From NCBI RefSeq assembly GCF_036421855.1, contig NZ_JAZGOK010000001.1: 64,000 nt of DNA. One strand, given 5' to 3'. The position numbers and the translations under genes were made by a program. Source of the DNA: Georgenia_B sunbinii. GTDB lineage: Bacteria > Actinomycetota > Actinomycetes > Actinomycetales > Actinomycetaceae. This document shows, one piece after another, positions 25,211 through 34,528 of this stretch. Under the pieces are notes generated by a model, which ran no database searches, was not told where the DNA came from, and saw nothing but the letters and a program-made list of their open reading frames with translations. Position 1 is the stretch's first letter. Every line of letters starts with the position of its first letter.

Positions 25211-25236
25211 GACGGCGACGCTAGCAGCGTCGGTAC

Positions 25237-25380
25237 GGGGACAATCCCGCTGTCGCGGACAATCCCGCTGTCGCGGACAAGTCGGCTGTCGCGGACAATC
25301 CCGCTCTCGCGGACAAGTCGGCTGTCGCGGACAAGTCTGCTGTCGGGGACAAGTCGGCTGTCGGGGACAAGTGGGGGGTC
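25237..25380. repeat. Intergenic repeat array B, eight tandem 18-base units
   Basis: Eight consecutive 18-base units, all in forward orientation, the last one degenerate. Unit 1 is GGGGACAATCCCGCTGTC. Centres between GACA and TGTC vary between ATCCCGC, AGTCGGC and AGTCTGC. The array fills the gap between truB and the TauE-like gene, and its last bases overlap that gene's stop codon. Confidence 0.88.
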
Positions 25381-26137
25381 AGGGGCGGCGGGCGCGGCGG
25401 ATCAGCTGGATCGCCGAGTAGACGAGCACGACGGCGAAGATCCGCTGCAGGCCGGTGCCCGGGAGGCTCAGCGCGAGGAGTGCGCCGAGCGGTGCGCCGA
25501 GCACGCCGCCGGCACCGAGGAGCGCGCCGGCGCGCCAGTCGGTGTAGCCGTGGCGGGCATGGCGCCAGGCTCCGAGCAACGAGACCGGCGCCATCACCGC
25601 GAGCGAGGTGCCCTGCGCCTCGTGCGGGCTGAAGCCGAAGGCGATGACCAGGACCGGGACGACGACGATGCCGCCGCCGATACCGACGAGTGCGGAGAGC
25701 ACGCCCATGGCCAGCCCGACGCCGCCGTAGGCCAGTGCGACCCAGCCGGTGAGCCCGACGACGGCGGAGCCGCCGTCGGTCGCCGGCACCAGGGCCATCC
25801 GCAGCGCCACGACGACCATCAGGGCGGCGAACATCCAGCGGAGCTGTCGCTCGGACAGCCGGTGCACCAGCTCGGCCCCGAGCACGGTGCCGACCAGTCC
25901 CCCGGCGACGATGAAGGCGGCCGGCAGCAGCCGGACGTCGCCGGCGGCTCCGTACGTGACGGCGCCGGCCACCGAGACCAGCGTGATGGCGGCCAGCGAC
26001 GTCGCCTGAGCCTGCTTCTGGGCGTGGTGGAAGAGGAAGACCAGCAGCGGCACCAGGACGATGCCGCCGCCGATGCCGAGCAGCCCGGACAGCGCTCCGA
26101 CGCCGACGCCGGCGGCGAGGACCCCGAGGGGTCTCAC
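25379..26137 (-). CDS. TauE/SafE-family sulfite/anion exporter-like permease
   Basis: A 252-residue membrane protein with about eight hydrophobic segments and two copies of the family repeat, seen as LSGLLGIGGGIVLVPLL near the N-terminus and LSALVGIGGGIVVVPVL in the second half. Members export sulfite, sulfoacetate or related anions; the substrate is unknown here. The GTG start at 26137 overlaps the rbfA stop by four bases, so it is coupled to rbfA despite having no known link to ribosome assembly. It interrupts the usual rbfA-truB order. Confidence 0.9.
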   Translation of the reverse strand: MRPLGVLAAGVGVGALSGLLGIGGGIVLVPLLVFLFHHAQKQAQATSLAAITLVSVAGAVTYGAAGDVRLLPAAFIVAGGLVGTVLGAELVHRLSERQLRWMFAALMVVVALRMALVPATDGGSAVVGLTGWVALAYGGVGLAMGVLSALVGIGGGIVVVPVLVIAFGFSPHEAQGTSLAVMAPVSLLGAWRHARHGYTDWRAGALLGAGGVLGAPLGALLALSLPGTGLQRIFAVVLVYSAIQLIRRARRP

Positions 26138-26631
26138 CGCACGTCGTCGGCCAGCGGGCCTCCGTCGTCGTCGGCAAGCTCGTCGTCGTCCGGCTCCTCG
26201 AGCAGGACCTCACCGGCGGGCTGCCGGTAGGGGTCGGCGTCGCCGGCCGGGGTCGCGCCGGCGGCGATCTGGGCGAGCTCGGCGTCACGTGCCGCGGCGA
26301 TGCGCAGCACCTCGTCGAGGTCCGCGGCGGTCTGCGGGACGACGTCGGGCGCGAACGCGAGCGTCGGCGTCAGCCGCAGCCCGAGCTGCTTGCCCACCTC
26401 GGAGCGGATGAGTCCGCGGGCCGAGCTGAGTGCCGCGGCGGTCTCCCGCTCGGCCTCCTCGTCACCGAGGACGGTGTAGAAGACGGTGGCGTTCTGGAGG
26501 TCACCGGTCACCCGGACCTCGGTGACGGTGACGAACCCCAGCCGCGGGTCCTTGATCCGCGACTCGAGCATGCGGGCCACGATCTGCTTGATCCGGTCAC
26601 TCACCCGGCGCATGCGTTCGGTCTCAGCCAT
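26134..26631 (-). CDS. rbfA: Ribosome-binding factor A
   Basis: Binds the 30S subunit and assists 16S rRNA 5' end maturation. The N-terminus RMRRVSDRIKQIVARML and DPRLGFVTVTEVRVTGDL are the family hallmarks. The 165-residue length includes an acidic C-terminal extension common in actinobacteria. The ATG at 26631 follows an AGGAGAG site. It lies downstream of infB beyond a strong hairpin. Confidence 0.95.
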   Translation of the reverse strand: MAETERMRRVSDRIKQIVARMLESRIKDPRLGFVTVTEVRVTGDLQNATVFYTVLGDEEAERETAAALSSARGLIRSEVGKQLGLRLTPTLAFAPDVVPQTAADLDEVLRIAAARDAELAQIAAGATPAGDADPYRQPAGEVLLEEPDDDELADDDGGPLADDVR

Positions 26632-26655
26632 CGGTCTCTCCTGTCTGTGGGACGC

Positions 26656-26691
26656 CGTGTGGCGCCGGCCCTGGTGGACCGGCGCCACACG
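26656..26691 (-). terminator. Hairpin between infB and rbfA
   Basis: Perfect 13-base arms, 26656-26668 and 26679-26691, around a 10-base loop, 10 bases after the infB stop. Because rbfA lies only 25 bases further on, it may act as an attenuator or RNA-processing site rather than a full terminator. Confidence 0.65.
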
Positions 26692-26701
26692 ACTAGAGCG
26701 T

Positions 26702-29545
26702 TCAGCCCCGCGGGATCTCGCGCATCTCGTACGTCGAGATGGTGTCGCCCTCGGTGACGTTGTTGAACGACCCGAGCCCGATACCGCACTCGAAGCCCTC
26801 GCGGACCTCGGTGACGTCGTCCTTCTCCCGGCGCAGCGAGTCGACCGACAGGTTGTCGCCGACGACCACGCCATCGCGCAGCACGCGGGCCTTGGTGCCA
26901 CGCCGGATGGTCCCGGAGCGCACGATCGAGCCTGCGATGTTGCCGAACTTGGAGGAGCGGAACACCTGGCGGATCTCCGCCGTGCCCAGCTGGACCTCTT
27001 CGTACTCCGGCTTGAGCATGCCCTTGAGGGCCTGCTCGACGTCCTCGATCGCCGCGTAGATGACCGAGTAGTAGCGGATGTCGACGCCCTCGCGGTCGGC
27101 CATCTCGGTGACCCGCTCCGCGGGCTTCACGTTGAAGCCGATGATGATGGCGTTGTCCACCGTGGCCAGGTTGACGTCGTTCTGGGTGACGGCACCCACG
27201 CCGCGGTGGATGATCCGCAGCTCGACGTCGTCGCCCACGTCGATCTTGAGCAGCGAGTCCTCCAGCGCCTCGACGGCACCGGACACGTCGCCCTTGAGGA
27301 CGAGGTTGAGGGTCTCGACCTTGCCCTGCTGGACGGCCTCGTTGAAGTCCTCCAGCGAGATCCGCTTGCGACGCTTCGCCAGCGACGCGGCACGGTCGGC
27401 CGCGGACCGCTTGTCGGCGATCTGCCGGGCGGTGCGGTCGTCACCGGCGACGATGAACGTGTCACCGGCGCGCGGCACGGACTGCAGCCCGAGGACCTGC
27501 ACCGGGCGTGCCGGGCCGGCCTCCTCGACCTGCGCGCCGTGCTCGTCGAACATCGCCCGGACCCGCCCGTGAGCGGTACCGGCGACGATCGAGTCACCGA
27601 CGTTCAGCGTTCCGGACTGGACGAGCACGGTCGCCACGGTGCCACGGCCCCTGTCGAGGTTGGCCTCGATGGCCACGCCTCGCGCGTCCTTGTCGGGGTT
27701 GGCCCGCAGGTCGAGCGCGGCGTCGGCGGTGAGGAGCACCGCCTCGAGCAGCTGGTCGATGCCCATCCGCTGCAGGGCGGAGACGTCGACGAACATGGTC
27801 TCGCCGCCGTACTCCTCGGCCACCAGGTTGTACTCGGTGAGCTGCTGGCGGATCTTCGCCGGATTCGCAGCCTCCTTGTCGACCTTGTTGACCGCGACGA
27901 CGATCGGCACGCCGGCCGACTGCGCGTGGTTGAGCGCCTCCACGGTCTGCGGCATCACGCCGTCGTCCGCGGCGACCACGAGGATCGCGATGTCGGTGAC
28001 GTTGGCACCACGGGCACGCATGGCGGTGAACGCCTCGTGACCAGGGGTGTCGATGAAGGTCAGCGCACGGTCCTGGCCCTCGTGCTCGGTACGGATCTGG
28101 TAGGCACCGATGTGCTGGGTGATCCCACCGGCCTCGCCGGCGACGACGTCGGTGCGCCGGATCGCGTCGAGCAGCTTGGTCTTTCCGTGGTCGACGTGAC
28201 CCATGACGGTGACGACCGGCGGACGGGGCATGAGGTCCTCGTCCGTCTCGGCAGCCTCCTCGGCTGCCAGGTCGATGTCGAAGCCACCGAAGAGCTCGCG
28301 CTCCTCGTCCTCCGGGGAGACGATCTCGACGATGTAGCCGAGCTCGGTCCCCAGTGCCGCGAAGGTGTCCTCGTCCAGCGACTGGGTGGCCGTGGCCATC
28401 TCACCGAGGTGGAACAGCACGGTGACCAGCGCCGCGGGGTTCGCGTCGATCCGGTCGGCGAAGTCCGCGAGGCTGCCGCCGGCGCGGATCCGCACGACGG
28501 TCTTGCCGTCGCCGCGCGGGACGGAGACGCCGCCCAGCGACGGAGCCGACTGCTGCTCGAACTCCTGGCGCTTGGCGCGCCGCGACTTACGGCCACGGAC
28601 CGGACGACCGCCGGGACGCCCGAAGGCACCCTGCGTGCCACCGCGGGCACCGGGACGACCACGACCGGCGAAACCGCCGCCGCCGCCGGGCCGTGCGCCA
28701 CCGCCGCCGGCACCACCGGGACCGCCGCCACCGGGACGACCACGGCCGCCACCACGCGCGGGTGCACCGGGAGTACCGACCGAGCTCTTGCCGGGCATCA
28801 TGCCCGGCGACGGGCGTGCGCCGCCCGGACCGGTCGGCCGCGAGCCGCCGGCCGGGGGACGGGGACCGCCGGCAGCCGGCGCGCCCGGACGCGGAGCGCC
28901 GGGGCGAGGACCACCGGAGCCACCGGGCCGGGGCATGCCCTGGCTCGTGGCGAACGGGTTGTTGCCCGGACGCGGTGCGCCCGAACGCGGGCCACCGGGA
29001 CGCGGGCCACCGCCGCTGCCACCGGACCGGGGCATGCCCTGGCTCGGTGCGAACGGGTTGTTGCCCGGGCGCGGTGCACCCGGGCGGGGGCCCGGCGCCG
29101 CGGCGGGCTTGGGAGCCGCCGGCGTCGGAGCCTCGGCCGCAGGGGCCTGCGGCTCGGGAGCCTTCGGGGCGGGCGCCTTGGGGCCCGGTGCCGGAGCTGG
29201 CGCGGCCGCTGCGGGCGCCGCCGGTTCCTGCGGGGCGGCCGGTGCTGCGGGCGCAGCGGCTGCTGCGGGTGCCGCCGGCTGCTGCGGGGCGGGCGCCGCC
29301 GGCGCGGGAGCCTCGGGGGCTGCCGGTGCCGGCTTCTTCGGCGCGGGCTTGGCCGCGGGGGCCTTCGCCTTCGGCGCGGATTCCGGCGCGGCGGGGATCG
29401 CCTCGCGGAGCTTACGAACCACGGGTGCTTCGACCGTGGATGACGCTGACTTGACGAACTCACCGAGCTCGGTCAGTTTCGCCAGGACCGTCTTGCTGTC
29501 TGTACCGAGCTCTTTTGCGAGCTCGTGGACGCGGAGCCTTGCCAC
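26702..29545 (-). CDS. infB: Translation initiation factor IF-2
   Basis: A GTPase that brings initiator tRNA to the 30S subunit. The 947-residue protein begins with the IF2-N domain (ARLRVHELAKELGTDSKTVL), followed by a very long Pro/Ala/Gly/Arg-rich linker in which RPGNNPFA-SQGMPR occurs twice, then the G domain with VTVMGHVDHGKT and FIDTPGHEAF, and domains III-IV. A linker of this kind is normal in actinobacteria. The GTG at 29545 follows a CAGGAGAG site. It belongs to the nusA-ylxR-infB-rbfA operon. Confidence 0.97.
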   Translation of the reverse strand: MARLRVHELAKELGTDSKTVLAKLTELGEFVKSASSTVEAPVVRKLREAIPAAPESAPKAKAPAAKPAPKKPAPAAPEAPAPAAPAPQQPAAPAAAAAPAAPAAPQEPAAPAAAAPAPAPGPKAPAPKAPEPQAPAAEAPTPAAPKPAAAPGPRPGAPRPGNNPFAPSQGMPRSGGSGGGPRPGGPRSGAPRPGNNPFATSQGMPRPGGSGGPRPGAPRPGAPAAGGPRPPAGGSRPTGPGGARPSPGMMPGKSSVGTPGAPARGGGRGRPGGGGPGGAGGGGARPGGGGGFAGRGRPGARGGTQGAFGRPGGRPVRGRKSRRAKRQEFEQQSAPSLGGVSVPRGDGKTVVRIRAGGSLADFADRIDANPAALVTVLFHLGEMATATQSLDEDTFAALGTELGYIVEIVSPEDEERELFGGFDIDLAAEEAAETDEDLMPRPPVVTVMGHVDHGKTKLLDAIRRTDVVAGEAGGITQHIGAYQIRTEHEGQDRALTFIDTPGHEAFTAMRARGANVTDIAILVVAADDGVMPQTVEALNHAQSAGVPIVVAVNKVDKEAANPAKIRQQLTEYNLVAEEYGGETMFVDVSALQRMGIDQLLEAVLLTADAALDLRANPDKDARGVAIEANLDRGRGTVATVLVQSGTLNVGDSIVAGTAHGRVRAMFDEHGAQVEEAGPARPVQVLGLQSVPRAGDTFIVAGDDRTARQIADKRSAADRAASLAKRRKRISLEDFNEAVQQGKVETLNLVLKGDVSGAVEALEDSLLKIDVGDDVELRIIHRGVGAVTQNDVNLATVDNAIIIGFNVKPAERVTEMADREGVDIRYYSVIYAAIEDVEQALKGMLKPEYEEVQLGTAEIRQVFRSSKFGNIAGSIVRSGTIRRGTKARVLRDGVVVGDNLSVDSLRREKDDVTEVREGFECGIGLGSFNNVTEGDTISTYEMREIPRG

Positions 29546-29672
29546 ATCTCTCCTGTCTCGGCCCGCCCGGGACAGGGTGGGGCCGTGCTAGTGCTGGGTG
29601 CTCATCGCTGGGTACTCATCGGGTGCCCATCGGCTTCCAACCCGCTTTCTTCTTCGATGACTCGAATGATCG

Positions 29673-29975
29673 TCACGCCGGGGTTCCGGTGTGAGGTGTG
29701 AACCAGTCACGCACGGCGGCGAGGTCCACCGGCCCTGCTGCTCGCAGGGCCCGAGGTACTGCTCGACGGCGCTCGGCCAGGTCCAGGCATGCCCGGTCGT
29801 TGTGCAACCAGGCACCCCGCCCGTGAGCGGCCGCCTGCTCGTCCACCACGGCGCGGGCCGGGTCTGGAGCGAGGACGAGCCGCACGAGGACGGATCGCGG
29901 GGCCGTGGCACGGCAACCGACACAGGTACGAACCGGTCCCGCACCGGGAGGTGGGGGCTGAGTTGGTGTCTGCAT
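29673..29975 (-). CDS. ylxR: YlxR/RnpM family RNA-binding protein
   Basis: A 100-residue DUF448 protein with RTCVGCR, RLVLAPD and GRGAWLHNDRACLDLA, encoded between nusA and infB as in most bacteria. The family binds RNA; in Bacillus subtilis it was linked to modulation of RNase P. The ATG at 29975 is the likely start. The 127-base gap to infB contains short imperfect direct repeats of GCTGGGTRCTCATC and nothing else that I can identify. Confidence 0.92.
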   Translation of the reverse strand: MQTPTQPPPPGAGPVRTCVGCRATAPRSVLVRLVLAPDPARAVVDEQAAAHGRGAWLHNDRACLDLAERRRAVPRALRAAGPVDLAAVRDWFTPHTGTPA

Positions 29976-30099
29976 AGGATTCCGGGCGGTGGCCCGCCGT
30001 CGAGTCTACCCCCCTGGTACCAGAACAGGCACCATGACGAGCGCCACGCCCGCCTGCCAGAGCCGGGTGTGCTTGCTCACAGCGGCCGGCTCATCGGTG

Positions 30100-31116
30100 C
30101 TACCGCTCGTCGTCCGCGGCGGCGTCATCGGCCACCTCGGCCGCCGCCTGGTCCTCGGTGTCGGAGTGGATGTCGATCCGCCAGCCGGTGAGACGGGCCG
30201 CGAGGCGGGCGTTCTGGCCCTCCTTGCCGATCGCCAGCGACAGCTGGAAGTCCGGGACGACGACGCGCGCCGAGCGCTCCTCGAGGTCGACGACCTCCAC
30301 GCTCGTCACGCGCGAGGGCGACAGCGCGCTGGCGACGAAGGCTGCGGGGTCGTCGGAGTAGTCGACGATGTCGATCTTCTCCCCGCCGAGCTCGCTCATC
30401 ACCGCACGCACCCGCTGGCCCATCGGTCCGATGCAGGCGCCCTTGGCGTTGAGGCCGGCGACCGACGTCCGCACCGCCATCTTGGTGCGGTGGCCAGCCT
30501 CGCGGGCGAGCCCCATGATCTCCACGGTGCCGTCGGCGACCTCGGGCACCTCGAGCGCGAACAGCTCGCGCACGAGGTTCGGGTGGGTGCGGGAGAGGGT
30601 GACCGACGGACCTCGCATGCCGCGGGTGACCTCGAGCACGTAGGCCCGCAGCCGGTCGCCGTGGCGGTAGGTCTCGGTGGGGACCTGCTCGTGGGCCGGC
30701 AGCACCGCCTCGAGGTCGCCGATGTCCACGAGCACGGTGCGCGGGTCACGGCCCTGCTGGACGACGCCGGCGATGAGCTGGCCGGCGCGGTCGCGAAGGC
30801 TGCCCATCACCTGGTCGTCCTCGGCGTCCCGCAGCCGCTGCACGATGACGCTGCGCGCCGTCGCTGTCGCGATCCTGCCGAAGCCGCTGGGCGTGTCCTC
30901 GAACTCGCCGACGGCGTTGCCCTCCTCGTCGACCTCGGTGGCCATCACGGTCACCCGGCCGGTGCGGCGGTCCAGCTCGACCCGGGCCTTCTCGGCCGAG
31001 CCGGGGGTGCGCTGGTAGGCGAGCAGCAGCGCCTCCTCGATCGCGCCCACGAGGACGTCCAGGCTGATCTCTCGTTCGCGCTCGATCATCCGCAGCGCAG
31101 TCATGTCGATGTCCAT
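30100..31116 (-). CDS. nusA: Transcription termination/antitermination protein NusA
   Basis: Binds RNA polymerase and nascent RNA, and affects pausing, termination and antitermination. The N-terminal domain starts MDIDMTALRMIEREREI, followed by an S1 domain and two KH domains with NAKGACIGPMGQRVRAV and LAIGKEGQNARLAARLTGW. The 338-residue length lacks the C-terminal acidic repeats of E. coli, as usual in actinobacteria. It is ten bases downstream of rimP, so the two are cotranscribed. Confidence 0.96.
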   Translation of the reverse strand: MDIDMTALRMIEREREISLDVLVGAIEEALLLAYQRTPGSAEKARVELDRRTGRVTVMATEVDEEGNAVGEFEDTPSGFGRIATATARSVIVQRLRDAEDDQVMGSLRDRAGQLIAGVVQQGRDPRTVLVDIGDLEAVLPAHEQVPTETYRHGDRLRAYVLEVTRGMRGPSVTLSRTHPNLVRELFALEVPEVADGTVEIMGLAREAGHRTKMAVRTSVAGLNAKGACIGPMGQRVRAVMSELGGEKIDIVDYSDDPAAFVASALSPSRVTSVEVVDLEERSARVVVPDFQLSLAIGKEGQNARLAARLTGWRIDIHSDTEDQAAAEVADDAAADDER

Positions 31117-31125
31117 AGGTCTTCC

Positions 31126-31608
31126 TCAGCCCTCGTCCTCGGTCGTCGGCCGGTTGAGCTCGGGCTCCACCGTGCCCGACGTCACGTGTGCCAGCGGCAC
31201 CGTCCGTGTCGTGCCGTCGATTTCGAGGTGCAGCACCTCGCCCTCGACCGTGGTGAGGCGGCCGCGGAGCGGGCCGTCACCGGTGGTCAGCCGCAGCAGC
31301 CGGCCGACCGCGCGGCGGTAGTGACGCTCGTCGGTCAGCGGACGTCCGACACCCGGCGTGGAGACCTCGAGGGTGTAGGCACCGCGCACGACGTCGGCGT
31401 CGTCGAGCGCGGCGGAGATCGCCCGCGAGACGTCGGTGAGCGCGTCCGAGCCGACGCCCCCGGGGCCGTCGGGCAGGTCGACGACGATCCGCACGACGGT
31501 GGGCCGACCGGCGGAGCTGCTCACGTCCTCGAGGTAGAGCCCGGCGTCGGCGACGACGGGCTCGAGGAGGGCGCGCACCGCGGTGGCGACCTGGGACGGG
31601 CGGCTCAT
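31126..31608 (-). CDS. rimP: Ribosome maturation factor RimP
   Basis: Needed for 30S subunit maturation. The 160-residue protein shows LYLEDVSSS, the conserved VRIVVDLPDG-like strand and YTLEVSTPGVGRPL, the family signature. The ATG at 31608 is supported by family length. It is the first gene of the rimP-nusA-ylxR-infB unit, and the 153-base gap to the divergent lipoprotein gene should hold its promoter, though I see no clear boxes. Confidence 0.94.
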   Translation of the reverse strand: MSRPSQVATAVRALLEPVVADAGLYLEDVSSSAGRPTVVRIVVDLPDGPGGVGSDALTDVSRAISAALDDADVVRGAYTLEVSTPGVGRPLTDERHYRRAVGRLLRLTTGDGPLRGRLTTVEGEVLHLEIDGTTRTVPLAHVTSGTVEPELNRPTTEDEG

Positions 31609-31761
31609 TGGCTCAACTCCTTGTGCTGATGTGAAGACCCCACACCCTACCCGCGCCCCACGCAACCGCCCCGCCCGCGCCCGCCGCCCAGGACACGTCA
31701 AGGCACCGTTCCGGGCCGTTCCTGGCGGGTGCGGCCGGGGCGCCGTGGCAGGATCGTGGCG

Positions 31762-32694
31762 ATGCTCTCCCGAACCGCCCGCGTCGTCGTGGCGCTTGTC
31801 ACCCTCCTCCTCCTCGCGGGCTGCTCGCTGCGCTGGGACACCCCGCCACCGGAGGTCCAGGCGCCCGACGCCGCGGAGGTCGCCCGGCAGGCCGCGGCCA
31901 CGCAGTCCGCCACGCTGGCCGGCCTCGCCGTCCCGGACGGGGACGACGCCGCGGCGGCCGTGCTCGCCGACGTCGCCGTCGACGCCGAGGCCCACCTTGC
32001 GGCGCTCGGCGGGGTCTGGGAGCCGTGGCCGGGTGCCGGCCCCGGGGCGACCGCCTACCCGACGGCTCCCCCGGCCCCGTCGGCGGCGCCGCCGCTGACC
32101 GCCGAGCAGGCCCTCACCACCCTCGTCGACGGCGCAGGCTCCGCCGGCGAGGCCGCCGCCGCGGCCCCCGGTGAGCTCGGCCGGCTGCTGGCCGCGGTCT
32201 CGGTCTCCCGGACCTTCGCCGCGGCGGACCTCGCCGCTGCACTCGGCGTCGCGCCGCCGCCGTCGGCCGGCGCGCCGCTGCCCGCCCCGGCGGCCGGTCT
32301 CGACGCCCCCACCGTGCAGGCGCTGGACGCCGCCCGCTATGCCTTCGAGGTGGTCGCGGCGCAGAGCTCCGGCGGGGCGCGCGAGACCGCCGTCGAGCGC
32401 GCCACCGAGCTCGGCGCGCTGGCCGCCAGCGAGGTCCCCGGGGAGGATCTGCGTGAGGTCGCCTACGACGTCAGCACGGTGCTGGCGGCCGCGCCGGAGG
32501 GCACGACCCCGCAGCGCCACCTGGCGGCGCAGGCCGAGCTCGACGTCATGACGGCGTTCCTCGCCCGTCTCGCGTCGGCCGACGCCGCGCCGCTCCCCGA
32601 CGCCGCAGCGCTGGTCGCGGCCGCCACCCACGCCGCGGGGCAGGCCCGCTCGTGGGACGCCGAGCTGCCGGCCCTGCCGGGGCTGACCGGCTGA
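31762..32694 (+). CDS. Putative alanine-rich lipoprotein, function unknown
   Basis: A 310-residue protein with an N-terminal signal peptide ending in the lipobox LLAGC, the cysteine being residue 21, so it should be lipid-anchored outside the membrane. The rest is alanine-rich and mainly helical. Genes encoding alanine-rich proteins occupy the same place between proS and rimP in mycobacteria, and some relatives have a ferritin-like fold (DUF4439), but I cannot see a clear metal-binding motif here. The ATG at 31762 is eight bases after AGGA. It converges on proS with a 21-base gap. Confidence 0.75.
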   Translation: MLSRTARVVVALVTLLLLAGCSLRWDTPPPEVQAPDAAEVARQAAATQSATLAGLAVPDGDDAAAAVLADVAVDAEAHLAALGGVWEPWPGAGPGATAYPTAPPAPSAAPPLTAEQALTTLVDGAGSAGEAAAAAPGELGRLLAAVSVSRTFAAADLAAALGVAPPPSAGAPLPAPAAGLDAPTVQALDAARYAFEVVAAQSSGGARETAVERATELGALAASEVPGEDLREVAYDVSTVLAAAPEGTTPQRHLAAQAELDVMTAFLARLASADAAPLPDAAALVAAATHAAGQARSWDAELPALPGLTG

Positions 32695-32715
32695 CGGGCC
32701 AGGGCCGGCTGCTCG

Positions 32716-34509
32716 CTAGCGGGCGAGACCGTCGCGGACGGCCGCCGCAACCGTCTCGACCGCGTCGGCGACGGCAACCTGTAGCCGCTCACCGGTGGCC
32801 CGGGAGCGCAGCTCGACGGTGCCGTCGGCGAGCCCGCGGCCCACGACGAGCACGAACGGCATGCCGAGCAGCTCGGAGTCGGCGAACTTCACGCCGGCGG
32901 ACATCTTGGGCCGGTCGTCGAGCAGCACCTCGATGCCCCGCGCGGACAGCTCGGCGCCGATCCGCTCCGCCGCCGCGAACACCTCGGGGTCCTTGCCGGT
33001 GGCCAGCAGGTGCACCTGGTAGGGCGCGAGGTCGATCGGCCAGGCGAGCCCGAGGTCGTCGCAGGTGTTCTCCGCGACCGCCGCCAGCGCGCGGCTGACG
33101 CCGATCCCGTAGGAGCCCATGGTGACCGTCACAGCCTTGCCGTTCTCGTCGAGCACCTTGAGCCCGAGCGCCTCGGCGTACTTGCGGCCGAGCGCGAAGA
33201 CGTGGCCGATCTCAATACCGCGAGCCAGCTCGAGAGGTCCCGAGCCGTCCGGCGCCGGGTCCCCGGCGCGCACCTCGGCGGCCTCGATGGTGCCGTCGGC
33301 GGCGAAGTCGCGGCCCGCGACGAGACCGAAGACGTGCGTGCCCTCCTCGTTCGCGCCGGTGATCCAGCTGGTGCCGGGGACCACTCGGGGGTCGAGGAGG
33401 TAGCGCAGCGCGGTGCGGTCCTCGCCGTCACCGGCGGGCGTGTTGGGGCCGAGGACCTGGGGCCCGAGGTAGCCCGTGACGATCTCCGGACGGCCGGCGA
33501 TCTGCTCGTCGGTGGCCGGCGTGACGACGGTGGGCTCGAGCGCTCCCTCGAGGCGGCCGAGGTCGACCTCGCGGTCGCCGGGCAGGCCGACGACGACGAG
33601 CTCCTCGGTGCCGTCGGGGTGGGCGAGGGCGAGCACGACGTTCTTCAGGGTGTCGGCCGCGGTCCACGGCCGGCCGTCGCGGGGGTGACGCTCGTTGGCG
33701 AGGTCGACGAGCGTCTCGATGGTCGCGGAGCCGGGGGTGTCGCGGACCTCGGCGGCCGGCAGGCCGGTGGCGTCGATGCTCTCGGGCACCGCGCTGAGCG
33801 CGGCCTCGACGTTCGCCGCGTAGCCACCGGGCGAGCGGACGAAGGTGTCCTCGCCGGACGGCGTCGGGAAGAGGAACTCCTCCGAGCGGGAGCCGCCCAT
33901 CGCGCCGCTGGTCGCGGCGACGACGACGTACTCCAGGCCGAGCCGGGTGAAGATGCGCTCGTAGGCGTCGCGCTGCGCCTGGTAGGAGCGCTCCAGCCCG
34001 GCGTCGTCGATGTCGAAGGAGTAGGCGTCCTTCATGATGAACTCGCGCCCGCGCAGCAGGCCGGCGCGCGGCCGGGCCTCGTCGCGGTACTTGGTCTGGA
34101 TCTGGAAGAGGGTGAGCGGCAGGTCCTTGTACGAGGAGTACAGGTCCTTGACCAGCAGCGTGAACATCTCCTCGTGGGTGGGCGCGAGCAGGTAGTCGTT
34201 GCCGCGCCGGTCCTTGAGGGTGAACAGGTTGGGGCCGTAGTCGGTCCACCGGCCGGTCGCCTCGTAGGGCTCGCGCGGCAGGAGCGCCGGGAAGTGCACC
34301 TCCTGGGCGCCGGCGGCAGCCATCTCCTCGCGCACCACCTGCTCGATCTTGCCGAGCACCCGCAGCCCGAGCGGCAGCCAGGTGTAGATCCCGGGGGCGG
34401 CGCGCCGGATGTAGCCGGCACGCACGAGGAGGCGGTGGCTGGGAAGCTCGGCATCGACCGGGTCTTCGCGCAGCGTCCGCAGGAACAGGGTGGACATCCG
34501 ATTCAGCAC
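32716..34509 (-). CDS. proS: Prolyl-tRNA synthetase
   Basis: Charges tRNA-Pro. The 597-residue protein is the bacterial type with an editing insertion domain between class II motifs 2 and 3. Visible parts are RRAAPGIYTWLPLGLRVL (motif 1 region), PTHEEMFTLLVK, motif 2 TKYRDEARPRAGLLRGREF, and motif 3 GSYGIGVSRALAAVAE, followed by the anticodon-binding domain. The GTG start at 34509 gives the usual N-terminus LNRMSTLFLRTLREDP. Confidence 0.97.
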   Translation of the reverse strand: MLNRMSTLFLRTLREDPVDAELPSHRLLVRAGYIRRAAPGIYTWLPLGLRVLGKIEQVVREEMAAAGAQEVHFPALLPREPYEATGRWTDYGPNLFTLKDRRGNDYLLAPTHEEMFTLLVKDLYSSYKDLPLTLFQIQTKYRDEARPRAGLLRGREFIMKDAYSFDIDDAGLERSYQAQRDAYERIFTRLGLEYVVVAATSGAMGGSRSEEFLFPTPSGEDTFVRSPGGYAANVEAALSAVPESIDATGLPAAEVRDTPGSATIETLVDLANERHPRDGRPWTAADTLKNVVLALAHPDGTEELVVVGLPGDREVDLGRLEGALEPTVVTPATDEQIAGRPEIVTGYLGPQVLGPNTPAGDGEDRTALRYLLDPRVVPGTSWITGANEEGTHVFGLVAGRDFAADGTIEAAEVRAGDPAPDGSGPLELARGIEIGHVFALGRKYAEALGLKVLDENGKAVTVTMGSYGIGVSRALAAVAENTCDDLGLAWPIDLAPYQVHLLATGKDPEVFAAAERIGAELSARGIEVLLDDRPKMSAGVKFADSELLGMPFVLVVGRGLADGTVELRSRATGERLQVAVADAVETVAAAVRDGLAR

Positions 34510-34528
34510 GCGGGCCAGCGTATCGCGG

